Positions 40,671 through 49,053 of a stretch of 64,000 bases of DNA are shown piece after piece. The notes beneath the pieces were generated by a model. It was not told the origin of the DNA. It ran no database searches and was given only the letters and a program-made list of their open reading frames with translations. This DNA is from DATEOR01 sp046733475 (lineage in GTDB: Bacteria; Actinomycetota; Thermoleophilia; Gaiellales; Gaiellaceae), in assembly GCA_046733475.1 (NCBI GenBank), contig JBKPPF010000015.1:1-64000 (forward strand). The letters run 5' to 3'. A program made the translations under genes and the position numbers. The first letter of the stretch is position 1. Every line of letters begins with the position of its first letter.

Positions 40671-40906
40671 CTAGCGCGAGGCGTCGTACAGGTCGCGTTC
40701 GGCCTCGTCGACCGGATCTCCCTCGGGCGCCACGGCGACAGAGTTCCGGTCGCTGAACTTCGCCCGGTAGGCGGCGCGGTCGGCGAGCGCGACGAGCGGC
40801 TCGGCGCGGACCGGTGTCGCCGCATCGGATTCGACTTCAAAGGCCCTGTCGCCCGCGACGTGGCCGCGCGTCGTATTGATCTCGCGCAGGTGGTCGACGT
40901 CGTCCG
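40671..40906 (-). pseudogene. Remnant of a GGDEF diguanylate cyclase domain with internal deletion
   Basis: The frame reads DVDHLREINTTRGHVAGDRA, the N-terminal metal strand of a GGDEF domain. It jumps directly to LVALADRAAYRAKFSDRNSV, the C-terminal helix. The roughly 90 residues between them, with the GGDEF motif itself, are missing. The piece ends with a TAG 2 bp before the HD-GYP remnant, so the two were probably an operon or one gene for making and breaking c-di-GMP. Confidence 0.75.
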
Positions 40907-40943
40907 CCGATCCCCCGAACGGGTGAGGAACGGCCGAACTTGA

Positions 40944-40980
40944 TCCCTCGAACGAGTGAAACGTCCCTCGAACGAGGGAC
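40944..40980 (-). terminator. Inverted and direct repeats after the coiled-coil gene; weak terminator candidate
   Basis: A 13-bp direct repeat TCCCTCGAACGAG occurs at 40944 and 40964. The second copy extends to an 8-bp inverted repeat (GTCCCTCG-AA-CGAGGGAC, 40963-40980), just past the coiled-coil gene stop on the minus strand. The T-tract after it is poor (GTTTC), so termination is uncertain. Confidence 0.35.
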
Positions 40981-40987
40981 TTTTCCG

Positions 40988-41665
40988 CTACCCGAGCGCC
41001 TGCTCGACGCGGCGCGTGAGGGCACCCGTGCCCATCGCGCTCACCGGCTCGCCGAGAGCGAGCCCGCCGAGCTCGTTCGCCTGGCGGACGATCGCTTCCC
41101 GCTCGGCTGAGAGCTGGCCCCTGGCCACGAAGAGCGATGCGCGGGCGACCTCGGTCCATGCTTCCACCCCGTCGAGGGCCGTCCCCGGCTCCTTGCCGGC
41201 ACCCTCGGCGATGCGTGGCCGGCCCCTAAGCTCCTCGGCGAGCTTTCGAGCGCGCGCTTGGAGCTCGTGGCCCTCGATCGCGGCCTCCTCGACTCGGTTC
41301 TCTAGATCCTCTGCTGCCACGGCCGCTTCCGCGACGCGCCGCTCCGCGACCGATGCGCGGTCGCGTGCGCGAACGTGGAACCGCTCCGCCTCCCGCACAT
41401 TCTCGGGCTCGGCTGAGCGGACGGCCGCCTCTGCCTCCTCCAGCAACCCCTGTGCCGCCAGGGCCTCCGCTCTCGAGCGCTCGAGCTCGCCAGCCCGCGC
41501 CTCGCGCTCGGCGGGAAGCCGGGCGGCGAATCCTTGGAGCTCGTCCACCCTGGCCCGCACGGAGTCGAGCTCGCTCTTCAGCCGGTCGAGATCCGCGAGC
41601 GCCGCGCCGATCTGCTCGTCGGCGCGCTCGAGCTCCCGCAGGACCGCGAGGACCCCTTCGGGCAC
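40988..41665 (-). CDS. Hypothetical coiled-coil protein downstream of rel
   Basis: Protein of 225 residues, unknown function. Residues 5-160 are Ala/Glu/Arg/Leu heptads (LRELERADEQIGAALADLDR, then DELQGFAARLPAEREARAG), predicted to be a long coiled coil. A shorter helical tail ends AMGTGALTRRVEQALG. No signal peptide or transmembrane segment is present. The GTG overlaps the rel stop by one base (TAGTG), so it is translated with rel, and a link to the stringent response or nucleic-acid machinery is only a guess. Confidence 0.75.
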   Translation of the reverse strand: MPEGVLAVLRELERADEQIGAALADLDRLKSELDSVRARVDELQGFAARLPAEREARAGELERSRAEALAAQGLLEEAEAAVRSAEPENVREAERFHVRARDRASVAERRVAEAAVAAEDLENRVEEAAIEGHELQARARKLAEELRGRPRIAEGAGKEPGTALDGVEAWTEVARASLFVARGQLSAEREAIVRQANELGGLALGEPVSAMGTGALTRRVEQALG

Positions 41666-43875
41666 TACGACGGCGTAACGCGGTAGGCGTCGAAGACGGA
41701 GTCGACGTTGCGTAGCGCGTTCAGAAGGCCGCGGAGGGCCTTGATGTCCCCCACCTCGGCGACGTACCAGTTCTTCGCCATCTGGTCTTCGACATGGCCG
41801 CCGTACTCGACGATGTTCGCGCCGTGCTCGGCGAAGGTCCGGGCGACGTCCTCGAGGAGGCGTGGGCGGTCCCATGAGACGACGGCGATCTGGACGCGGA
41901 AGCTCTGAGAAGCGCCCCCGTCCCAGGCGACATCGGTGAAGCGCTCCGGGTTGCGCATAAGCGCCTTCACATTCGGGCAGTCAAGCCGGTGGATCGTGAT
42001 CCCCTTGCCCAGCGAGATGTAGCCGGCGATCTCGTCTCCCGGCACTGGCGTGCAGCACTTGGCGAGGCGGACGAGCACGTCCTCGACGCCCGGGACGGAG
42101 ATGCCGAAGTTCTGCGACGCGACGGCTTCGCGGGCCTTCGGCTTGAACGGGATCGGCTCTTCCTGGACGACCTCCTCGGTCTTGAGCCGTCCGAGCACCT
42201 TGTTCACGACCTGCGAGACCTGAAGCTTCCCCGAGCCGAGTGCGAGATAGAAATCTTCGGCCTTCTTGAAGCCCATCTCGCGGATGATCTGCGCGAGCAG
42301 CGGGGAGCCCGCGAGCTTCTTGTACGGAAGATTGTGCTGCTTGAGGGCGTTTTCGAGACTCTCGCGGCCGCGGTGCTCGGTTCCTTCGCGCGTCTCGCGG
42401 CTGAACCACTGGCGGATCTTGTTGCGTGCGCGCGACGAGGTGGCGAGGGAGAGCCAGTCGCGCGAGGGGCCGCGTCCAGCGCCCTTCGAGGTGAGGATCT
42501 CGACGAAGTCCCCGCTCTGCAGGCGGTAGTGGAGCGGGACAATGCGCCCGTTCACCTTCGCGCCGACGGTGCGATGGCCCACGTCGGTGTGCACCGAGTA
42601 GGCGAAGTCGATCGGGGTCGCGCCCGCCGGAAGATTCTTGACCTCGCCCTTCGGCGTGAAGACGTACACCTCGTCGGAGGCGAGCTCCGGGAAGGCGCGC
42701 CGGAACTCGCGCGGATCGGACTCCTCGGCCTGCCAGTCGGCGAGCTGCTGCATCCAGGCGAGCTGCTCGGCCTCCGCCTTCTTTCCCTTCTTCCCCTTGT
42801 AGAGCCAGTGCGCGGCGATGCCGTACTCGGCGGTGCGGTGCATCTCGCGCGTCCGTACCTGGATTTCGAGCGGCTTGCCCTCCGGCCCGATCACCGTCGT
42901 GTGCAGGGAGCGGTACATGTTGAACTTGGGCATGGCCACGTAATCCTTGAAGCGGCCGGGCATGGGCTTCCAAAGGGAGTGGATGACGCCGAGAGCCCCG
43001 TAGCAGTCGCGCTCGCCCTCCTTGCCCTGGTGGTCGACGAGCACGCGCATCGCGGTCAGGTCGTAGATCTCGTTGAACTCCTTCCCGCGCTTGGCCATCT
43101 TCTCGTAGATGGAATAGAAGTGCTTCGCGCGGAAGGAGATCTCCGCCGGGATGCCCACCTTGTCGAGCTCCTTCGTCAGGTTCTTGCCGGCGGCCTCCAC
43201 GAACTTCTCGCGATCCGCCCGGCGCTGGTTGACCATCGCCTCGATCTCCGAGTACTTCCGCGGGTGAAGGGTCTCGAAGGCGAGATCCTCGAGCTCCCAC
43301 TTGATGGAGTGGATGCCGAGGCGATGCGCGAGCGGCGCATAGACCTCGAGCGTCTCGCGGGCCTTCTGCAGCTGCTTCTGCTTCCCGAGGTATTCGATCG
43401 TCCGCATGTTGTGAAGCCGGTCCGCGAGCTTGATGAGGATGACGTCGGGGTCCTGCGCCATGGCCACGATCATCTTGCGGTAGTTCTCCGCCTGGGCCTG
43501 TTCGCGGCTCTGAAACTGGATTCGCGTCAGCTTCGTGACGCCCTCGACGAGCGTCGCCACGTCGTCACCGAACTCGGCGCGGACTTCCTCGATCGTCGCG
43601 GGAGTGTCCTCGACGACGTCGTGCACGAGCCCGGCGGCCAGGGTGGACTCGTCGCTCCCGAGCTCCGCCAGGATCTTCGCCACTCCGATCGGGTGGAGCA
43701 CGAAGTCCTCCCCGCTCCGGCGCTGCTGGCCTTCGTGCGCCTCGCAAGCGAACCGGTACGCGCGCTCGAGCAGGTCCCGATCAACCTCGGGGTTGTACTC
43801 CTCGACCTCCGAGAGCAGCTCCTCGAACGCCTCGTGATGCCGCTCGGCGGAAGCTGTCAGAACCGTATCCGCCAT
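41665..43875 (-). CDS. relA: Bifunctional (p)ppGpp synthetase/hydrolase Rel
   Basis: Stringent-response enzyme of 736 residues. The hydrolase HD domain (HPIGVAKILAELG, LVHDVVEDT, IKLADRLHNMRTIEYL) appears intact. The synthetase domain has FRAKHFYSIYEKMAKRGKEF, YDLTAMRVLVD and RFKDYVAMPKFNMYRSLHTT. The TGS domain begins YVFTPKGEVKNLPAGATPID, and a C-terminal ACT domain ends it. Both activities should be present, as in the single Rel of most actinobacteria. It follows recJ by 34 bp. Confidence 0.95.
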   Translation of the reverse strand: MADTVLTASAERHHEAFEELLSEVEEYNPEVDRDLLERAYRFACEAHEGQQRRSGEDFVLHPIGVAKILAELGSDESTLAAGLVHDVVEDTPATIEEVRAEFGDDVATLVEGVTKLTRIQFQSREQAQAENYRKMIVAMAQDPDVILIKLADRLHNMRTIEYLGKQKQLQKARETLEVYAPLAHRLGIHSIKWELEDLAFETLHPRKYSEIEAMVNQRRADREKFVEAAGKNLTKELDKVGIPAEISFRAKHFYSIYEKMAKRGKEFNEIYDLTAMRVLVDHQGKEGERDCYGALGVIHSLWKPMPGRFKDYVAMPKFNMYRSLHTTVIGPEGKPLEIQVRTREMHRTAEYGIAAHWLYKGKKGKKAEAEQLAWMQQLADWQAEESDPREFRRAFPELASDEVYVFTPKGEVKNLPAGATPIDFAYSVHTDVGHRTVGAKVNGRIVPLHYRLQSGDFVEILTSKGAGRGPSRDWLSLATSSRARNKIRQWFSRETREGTEHRGRESLENALKQHNLPYKKLAGSPLLAQIIREMGFKKAEDFYLALGSGKLQVSQVVNKVLGRLKTEEVVQEEPIPFKPKAREAVASQNFGISVPGVEDVLVRLAKCCTPVPGDEIAGYISLGKGITIHRLDCPNVKALMRNPERFTDVAWDGGASQSFRVQIAVVSWDRPRLLEDVARTFAEHGANIVEYGGHVEDQMAKNWYVAEVGDIKALRGLLNALRNVDSVFDAYRVTPS

Positions 43876-43909
43876 GACCCCATTCTAGCGAGGGGCGCTC
43901 TGGAACTAC

Positions 43910-45769
43910 CTATGCCGCCAAGGACATTGGCTCCTTCAAAGCGGTGAGGAAGGTCTCCGACTCGACGAGCGAGCGCCACGAGCCGCCCTCGGCGATGCCG
44001 AGCTCGGTGAAGACCCCGCGGGCGAACTCCGACCATCCCTCCGGACCCGCCTTCCATTCAGCGACGAGCGCGAGGCGCAGGTCCTCGAAGCGCTCGGGCG
44101 TGTCGAAGATCCGCTTGACGACGAGCTGCGGTGAGACCGCGCCGTTCCACTGGTTCGCCGCGAGCTTGAAGGCGACGTCGTAGGACACCTGCCGCCGGTA
44201 GCGGTCGAGCTGGCTTCCCTGCCCGAAGGCGATCGCCCCTGACCGAGCGCCGTCGGCCGTCACTGCGAGCTTGAGATGCTTGCCCTCCCCCACCGAGCCG
44301 AGCTCGGAGAGCTCACACGCGACCGCGAGCAGGGTCACGCCAGGATTCCCCAGACCGAACGGCGCCAGGCGCTCGAGCTCCGAGCAGAGGTCAAGGGTCA
44401 GCTCGGTGCCGCGAACGACCGCGTCCACGCGCACGACGGGCGCGAGATCCTCCTCGGCGAGATCCTCCGCCGCGCGGGCGGCGAAGGCCTCGGCAAAGGC
44501 TTCGACGTTCTCCGGGAGGATAGAGAGACCGGCGGCCGCCCTGTGTCCACCCCAGCGGCCGAGCAGGCCGGCGCAGGCGCCGAGTGCGCCGTGCAGGTCG
44601 AAAACCGGAATCGAGCGGCCGGAGCCCGTCCATTCCTCGTCGCCGCCCGCGATGAGCACGACGGGGCGGTGGAAGCGCTCGACGAGACGCGATGCGACGA
44701 TCCCGATCACGCCGCGGTGCCAGTCTTCGCCTGCGAGAACGTATCCGCGGCGGCGCTGCTTCGCTTCCGGCCACTCGGCGACCTGGGCCAGAGCTTCACG
44801 CAGGATCCGGTCTTCGACCGCCTGGCGGTCGCGGTTGAGCGTCTCGAGCTCGGCCGCGAGCCGATCGGCTTCCTTCGGGTCGTCCGTCAGGAGGAGCTCG
44901 AGCGCAGTGCCCGGATGCCCGAGCCGGCCAGCGGCGTTGATCCGCGGGGCAAGGCGGAAGCCGATCGCGCCTGCATCGACGGTGGCGGGGTCGACCCGCG
45001 CGGCTCCCATGAGCGCACGCAGGCCGGGGTTCGTCGTCACTGCAAGCCGCTTCAGACCCGCGGCGACCAGACCTCGGTTCTCGTCGAGAAGCGGGACGAC
45101 GTCCGCGACCGTGGCGAGAGCGACCAGGTCGAGCCGGCGGTCGAGGCTGGCCGCGCCGAGGGCCTGCGCGAGCTTGTAGACGACCCCGGTTCCGCAGAGC
45201 TCGGGAAAAGGGTACTCGGAAGGACGAGTCGCGACGACGGGGCAGTCGGGAAGCGCCTCGACCGGCCGGTGGTGGTCAGTGACGACGACCTCGAGCCCGA
45301 GCTCCTTGGCATGCGCGACTTCCTCGACCGCCGTGATCCCGCAGTCGACTGTGAGAACCAACCCGGTTTCCTCGCCGGCGATCCGTGTCAGCGTCTCGCC
45401 GGACAAGCCGTAACCCTCTTCGAAGCGGCTCGGCAGGTGCCACGAGACCTCCGCGCCGAGCTCGCGCAGCACTGAGACCGCGAGAGCCGTGGCGCAGATG
45501 CCGTCGACGTCGTAGTCGCCATGCACGCAGATCGGTCTTCCACCGGCGATCGCCGCGCGAATGGCAGCGCATGCCCGCTCCATATCGCCGAGAAGAAACG
45601 GGTCGTGCTCGGGGATGTCGGCTTCGAGGAAGGCCTGCGCGTGCGCAGGGTCGGAATACCCCCGCCTGACGAGCACGCTTGCCGTCGTCTCGGAGAGGCC
45701 GAGCGCGCTTGCCAGCGCCGTGACCTCGGGGCGGGGGCACGGAGTCATCCTCCACGTGCCCTCGTACAT
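43910..45769 (-). CDS. recJ: Single-stranded-DNA exonuclease RecJ
   Basis: 5'-3' exonuclease of 619 residues used in recombination and mismatch repair. DHH motifs in order: HGDYDVDGICATALAVS, LTVDCGITAVEEVAHAK, VVVTDHHRPVEALPDCP and CGTGVVYKLAQAL. The DHHA1 domain carries GRWGGHRAAAGLSI. The ATG at 45769 (MYEGTWRMTPCPRPEV) matches family N-termini; a TTG 39 bp upstream is also open. It is the first gene of recJ-rel-coiled-coil, divergent from the small gene at 45.8 kb. Confidence 0.94.
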   Translation of the reverse strand: MYEGTWRMTPCPRPEVTALASALGLSETTASVLVRRGYSDPAHAQAFLEADIPEHDPFLLGDMERACAAIRAAIAGGRPICVHGDYDVDGICATALAVSVLRELGAEVSWHLPSRFEEGYGLSGETLTRIAGEETGLVLTVDCGITAVEEVAHAKELGLEVVVTDHHRPVEALPDCPVVATRPSEYPFPELCGTGVVYKLAQALGAASLDRRLDLVALATVADVVPLLDENRGLVAAGLKRLAVTTNPGLRALMGAARVDPATVDAGAIGFRLAPRINAAGRLGHPGTALELLLTDDPKEADRLAAELETLNRDRQAVEDRILREALAQVAEWPEAKQRRRGYVLAGEDWHRGVIGIVASRLVERFHRPVVLIAGGDEEWTGSGRSIPVFDLHGALGACAGLLGRWGGHRAAAGLSILPENVEAFAEAFAARAAEDLAEEDLAPVVRVDAVVRGTELTLDLCSELERLAPFGLGNPGVTLLAVACELSELGSVGEGKHLKLAVTADGARSGAIAFGQGSQLDRYRRQVSYDVAFKLAANQWNGAVSPQLVVKRIFDTPERFEDLRLALVAEWKAGPEGWSEFARGVFTELGIAEGGSWRSLVESETFLTALKEPMSLAA

Positions 45770-45813
45770 GTAAGAGACCGTAGAGCGCGGGTCGGACGGT
45801 ATTCTCAAGCCCC

Positions 45814-46269
45814 GTGTCCGAGACCAATTACCTCTCCGGCGACGACTTCGTCGTCGAGTTCCTCGGCTATCGGTTCAGCTTCAACCAGACGGATTTCGAG
45901 CAGCGCGTAAACGCAGCAGCCGTGAAGCTCGGCCTCGTGGAGGCGGGCGAGCTCGAGGAAGACGAGACCGCCGACCTCGTTGAGGTGACCGCGCACGGAC
46001 GCATCGCGGACCCGCAGTCGGAGCTCGGCGACTACCTCGTCCACAACTGGGAGCGACTGGCCGTCATGGGTGACGAATCGCTCGTGTATTGGCTCAGAAA
46101 GTTGATCTTCCGTGGCGCCTGGCTCGACCACCGGGTGAAGGAGAACCTCCTCGAAATCGCCTGGGACGAGCGCAGCTCCGAGTTCGGCTACCGAGACCCG
46201 CGTGGAGGCCGTGCCTTGCTCGAGCTCGCGCCGGTCCCCTCCTGGCACGAGCTCCAGTACCGCCGGTGA
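45814..46269 (+). CDS. Hypothetical protein, conserved-looking
   Basis: Protein of 151 residues, unrecognised. It is acidic with aromatic-rich stretches (FVVEFLGYRFSFNQTDFEQR, then YLVHNWERLAVMG and WLRKLIFRGAWLDHRVKEN), no signal peptide and no transmembrane segment. The amino-acid composition and the 4-bp overlap with the following glyoxalase gene (GTGA) indicate a real gene. The start is GTG, 8 bp after a TATTCT box, which may be a -10. Nothing visible tells its role. Confidence 0.7.
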   Translation: MSETNYLSGDDFVVEFLGYRFSFNQTDFEQRVNAAAVKLGLVEAGELEEDETADLVEVTAHGRIADPQSELGDYLVHNWERLAVMGDESLVYWLRKLIFRGAWLDHRVKENLLEIAWDERSSEFGYRDPRGGRALLELAPVPSWHELQYRR

Positions 46270-46634
46270 TCGTCGGCCTCGACCACGCCTTCCTCACCAT
46301 CCAGGAAGGAGGCGAGGACGAGGCGCGGCGTTTCTACGGCGATGTGCTCGGGCTCGAGGAGATCCAGCGGCCGGAAGGCCTCCAGCGCTCCGGCGGCGTC
46401 TGGTTCCAGGCGGGCGGCGAGGAGCTCCACCTCGGAACGGACGACGCGCACCTTCCGCCGAAGCGCCCGCACCCGGGATTCCGTGTCGGCAGTTCGGCGG
46501 AGCTGGACGAGCTCGCGGAACGGCTCACCTCGAACCGCTTCGACGTCAAGTGGGACGATCGGATCGAGGGCCGCAGGCGCTTCTACACGCGCGACCCGTT
46601 CGGCAACCGCCTCGAGCTTCTGGCCGACCTCTAG
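46266..46634 (+). CDS. Glyoxalase/bleomycin-resistance family protein (VOC superfamily)
   Basis: Protein of 122 residues with the paired beta-alpha-beta-beta-beta modules of VOC proteins: LDHAFLTIQEGGEDEARRFY, DVLGLEEIQRP, GGVWFQAGGEELHLG and FYTRDPFGNRLELLADL. Likely metal ligands are His7 and Glu at the end of each module (ELHLG, RLELL). The reaction is unknown. Related small VOC proteins act on glutathione-free substrates or as resistance factors. The GTG overlaps the preceding gene's stop. Confidence 0.85.
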   Translation: MIVGLDHAFLTIQEGGEDEARRFYGDVLGLEEIQRPEGLQRSGGVWFQAGGEELHLGTDDAHLPPKRPHPGFRVGSSAELDELAERLTSNRFDVKWDDRIEGRRRFYTRDPFGNRLELLADL

Positions 46635-46643
46635 AGCCGACCC

Positions 46644-47660
46644 CTAGAACAACGAGGACTCGGCCTTCGCCGCCGAACCCACGTGGGCGCGGCCGAGCTT
46701 TGTGATCACGCGGCCGCGCGGCGTGCGCTGGATGAGGCCGAGCTGCAGGAGGTACGGCTCGTAGACGTCCTCGATCGTGTCGGGCTCCTCTCCGAGCGAA
46801 ACTGCGAGCGTCGAGAGCCCGACCGGTCCTCCGTCGAACTTCTCCAGGATCGACCGCAGGAGCTCGCGGTCGATATGTTCGAGCCCCTTCCCGTCCACTT
46901 CCAGGAGCCCAAGCGCTTCCTGCGCGATCGCGAGGGTCACGGCTCCGTCATGACGGACCTGGGCGACGTCGCGCACCCGCCGCAGGATCCTGTTTGCGAC
47001 GCGCGGGGTGCCGCGCGCGCGACAAGAGATCTCCTCGGCGGCCTCGTCCTCGATCTCGACACCGAGAATCCGGGCCGAGCGGCGAACGATGCGCGCGAGA
47101 TCCTCGGCGCCGTAGTAGTCGAGCCGGTACGTCATGCCGAAGCGGTCGCGGAGCGGCGTCGTGAGGAGACCGGTGCGGGTCGTCGCGCCGACGAGCGTGA
47201 ACGGCGGCAAGTCGAGCGTGAGCGTGCGCGCCGCCGGTCCCTGGCCGACGATGATGTCGAGCCGGTAGTCCTCGAGCGCCGGATAGAGGATCTCCTCCAC
47301 GGCGCGGTTCAGCCGGTGGATCTCGTCCACGAAGAGGACGTCGCGCTCCTCCAGCGACGTGAGGATCGCGGCCATGTCCCCCTTGCGCTCGAGGGCCGGG
47401 CCGGCCACCGAGCGAATGCCCACGCCGAGCTCCTGCCGGATGATGTAGGCGAGGCTCGTCTTGCCCAGGCCGGGCGGGCCGACGAGGAGGACGTGATCGA
47501 GCGCTTCTCCTCTTCCCTTTGCGGCCTCGAGGACGATGCCGAGCTGCTCCTTGATCCGCTCCTGGCCGACGAACTCGTCCAGGCTGCCTGGACGGAGGGA
47601 GCCGTCGAACTCTTCGTCCTCGGGGACAAGGACCGTAGTCGTGACGCGCTCCTCGCTCAT
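46644..47660 (-). CDS. ruvB: Holliday junction branch migration ATPase RuvB
   Basis: Hexameric motor of 338 residues that drives branch migration with RuvA. Walker A is LLVGPPGLGKTSLAYII, Walker B is DVLFVDEIHRLNRAVEE, sensor 1 and arginine finger are in LVGATTRTGLLTTPLRDRFG, and the winged-helix C-terminus reads TPRGRVITKLGRAH. It starts LRPGSLDEFVGQERIKEQL as all RuvB do. The ATG overlaps the ruvA stop by 4 bp. It ends 9 bp from the convergent glyoxalase gene. Confidence 0.98.
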   Translation of the reverse strand: MSEERVTTTVLVPEDEEFDGSLRPGSLDEFVGQERIKEQLGIVLEAAKGRGEALDHVLLVGPPGLGKTSLAYIIRQELGVGIRSVAGPALERKGDMAAILTSLEERDVLFVDEIHRLNRAVEEILYPALEDYRLDIIVGQGPAARTLTLDLPPFTLVGATTRTGLLTTPLRDRFGMTYRLDYYGAEDLARIVRRSARILGVEIEDEAAEEISCRARGTPRVANRILRRVRDVAQVRHDGAVTLAIAQEALGLLEVDGKGLEHIDRELLRSILEKFDGGPVGLSTLAVSLGEEPDTIEDVYEPYLLQLGLIQRTPRGRVITKLGRAHVGSAAKAESSLF

Positions 47661-48226
47661 GCCGCCCGGAGCGCCTCGCGAACCCGCTCGGCCGGCGAGA
47701 GGTCCGGGTCGACCGCGGCCAGCCGTTGCTCGGCCTCGGCAGGGGAGTAGCCGAGCTCGACGAGTGCGTCGCGGGCGACGATGTGCCCGTCGCCGGCGCC
47801 GAGATGGGGTGCCTCGACCGCGGTGAGGGGCGCGATCTTCTCCTTGAGCTCGAGCACGACTCGCTGCGCCGTCTTCTTGCCGATCCCCGGGATGGACTGG
47901 AAGAGAGCGTCGTCCTCGCGGACGATCGCGCGCCGAAGCTCGCCGGGTGAATAGCCGGACACGATCGCGAGCGCGACCTTGGGACCGACTCCCGAAACGG
48001 AGAGAAGCTGCTCGAAGAGCTCGCGCTCGTCTCGGTCCGCGAAGCCGAAGAGCTGCATCGCGTCCTCGCGCACGTGCAGATGCGTCTCGAGGACGACCTC
48101 GTGCGCTCCGTCGGCCTTCTTCACCGCCGCCGGAGTTGCGAAAAGGCGGTAGCCGACGCCGTTCACGTCCAGGACCAGACCGTCCGCGTCCCAGGCGACG
48201 GCCTTGCCCCGGAGGCGCGAGATCAC
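47657..48226 (-). CDS. ruvA: Holliday junction DNA-binding protein RuvA
   Basis: Protein of 189 residues that binds four-way junctions. The OB-fold N-terminus MISRLRGKAVAWDADGLVLD, the two helix-hairpin-helix motifs (LLSVSGVGPKVALAIVSG and FQSIPGIGKKTAQRVVLEL) and the C-terminal RuvB-binding helix (ARDALVELGYSPAEAEQRL) are all visible. It is joined to ruvC and ruvB by 4-bp overlaps. Confidence 0.97.
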   Translation of the reverse strand: MISRLRGKAVAWDADGLVLDVNGVGYRLFATPAAVKKADGAHEVVLETHLHVREDAMQLFGFADRDERELFEQLLSVSGVGPKVALAIVSGYSPGELRRAIVREDDALFQSIPGIGKKTAQRVVLELKEKIAPLTAVEAPHLGAGDGHIVARDALVELGYSPAEAEQRLAAVDPDLSPAERVREALRAA

Positions 48227-48720
48227 CGCGCGCTCCCGGCGAGGGCGGCGAGCGGCGGCGCCAGAGCGTGGCAGATCGCAACCGCCAGCGCATCGGACGC
48301 GTGGTGGGGCTTCGGAGGCTCGGCAAGCCCGAGAATCGCCTTCACCATTCGCTGCACCTGCGCCTTCTCGGCGCGGCCATAGCCGCAGACAGCCTGCTTC
48401 ACGCTCGAGGGCGGGTACTCAGCGCAGAACACGCCTGCGGACGCGCACGCGACGAGCGCGGCGCCGCGAGCCTGCCCCACGGAGAGCGCGGTGCGGGCGT
48501 CGGCGCCGACGAAAGACTCCTCGAGGACGACCGCCTCCGGCTCGTGCCGGTCGATGAGCTCCGCGATCGCGTCGTGGATCTGCTTCAGGCGCAGCTCTGG
48601 CTGCTCTCGGGCATGCGTCTGCCACCACCCGAACTCGACCGCCTTGAGGCGGCCGCCGCTTGCGTGGACGATTCCGTATCCGCACGCTGCAGTACCCGGG
48701 TCGATACCGAGGACCTTCAC
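48223..48720 (-). CDS. ruvC: Crossover junction endodeoxyribonuclease RuvC
   Basis: Resolvase of 165 residues cleaving Holliday junctions. Catalytic acids are Asp7 in VLGIDPGTAACGYG, Glu in VVLEESFVGADA, and the Asp pair region in PHHASDALAVAICHAL. The Lys/Arg-rich loop GYGRAEKAQVQRMV is present. Length and order are typical, and the ruvC-ruvA-ruvB order after yebC is the classic one. Confidence 0.96.
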   Translation of the reverse strand: MKVLGIDPGTAACGYGIVHASGGRLKAVEFGWWQTHAREQPELRLKQIHDAIAELIDRHEPEAVVLEESFVGADARTALSVGQARGAALVACASAGVFCAEYPPSSVKQAVCGYGRAEKAQVQRMVKAILGLAEPPKPHHASDALAVAICHALAPPLAALAGSAR

Positions 48721-48770
48721 GCATCGAGGTTACGCACGGGAGCGGACGTTCCTGCCCCCGCGTGCAGAGC

Positions 48771-48995
48771 CTATGCCGTCAGGATGTTCGCCTTGACGCC
48801 TGGATGCTCGGCACACCACTCGCGCAGGTGCCCGAAGATCTTCAATCGGTCCGCAGAGTCAGAACGTTCGCCCTCCGACCACAGGACTCGCACCTCGCAG
48901 GTGTCGACCGACCGGGGCTCGCTCGGGCAGCCGTTCTTGAGGAGGTAGCCCCGCAGGTCTTCGAGCAGGGTTGGGTCACTCACTTCTACGCGCAC
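48771..48995 (-). CDS. Small conserved-looking hypothetical protein
   Basis: Protein of 74 residues, function unknown. It reads as a compact alpha/beta fold: VEVSDPTLLEDLRGYLLKNG, then CEVRVLWSEGERSD and IFGHLREWCAEHPGVKANIL. There is no signal peptide and two Cys. The start is GTG. It lies between yebC and ruvC with 50-60 bp on each side, and I think it is real because its codon-position pattern and composition match the neighbours. Confidence 0.65.
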   Translation of the reverse strand: MRVEVSDPTLLEDLRGYLLKNGCPSEPRSVDTCEVRVLWSEGERSDSADRLKIFGHLREWCAEHPGVKANILTA

Positions 48996-49053
48996 GTTTC
49001 CCTTATCGGCAGCGAGCAGCAGGAAGGATTAGGAAATCACCCTTGCCAGTTGT

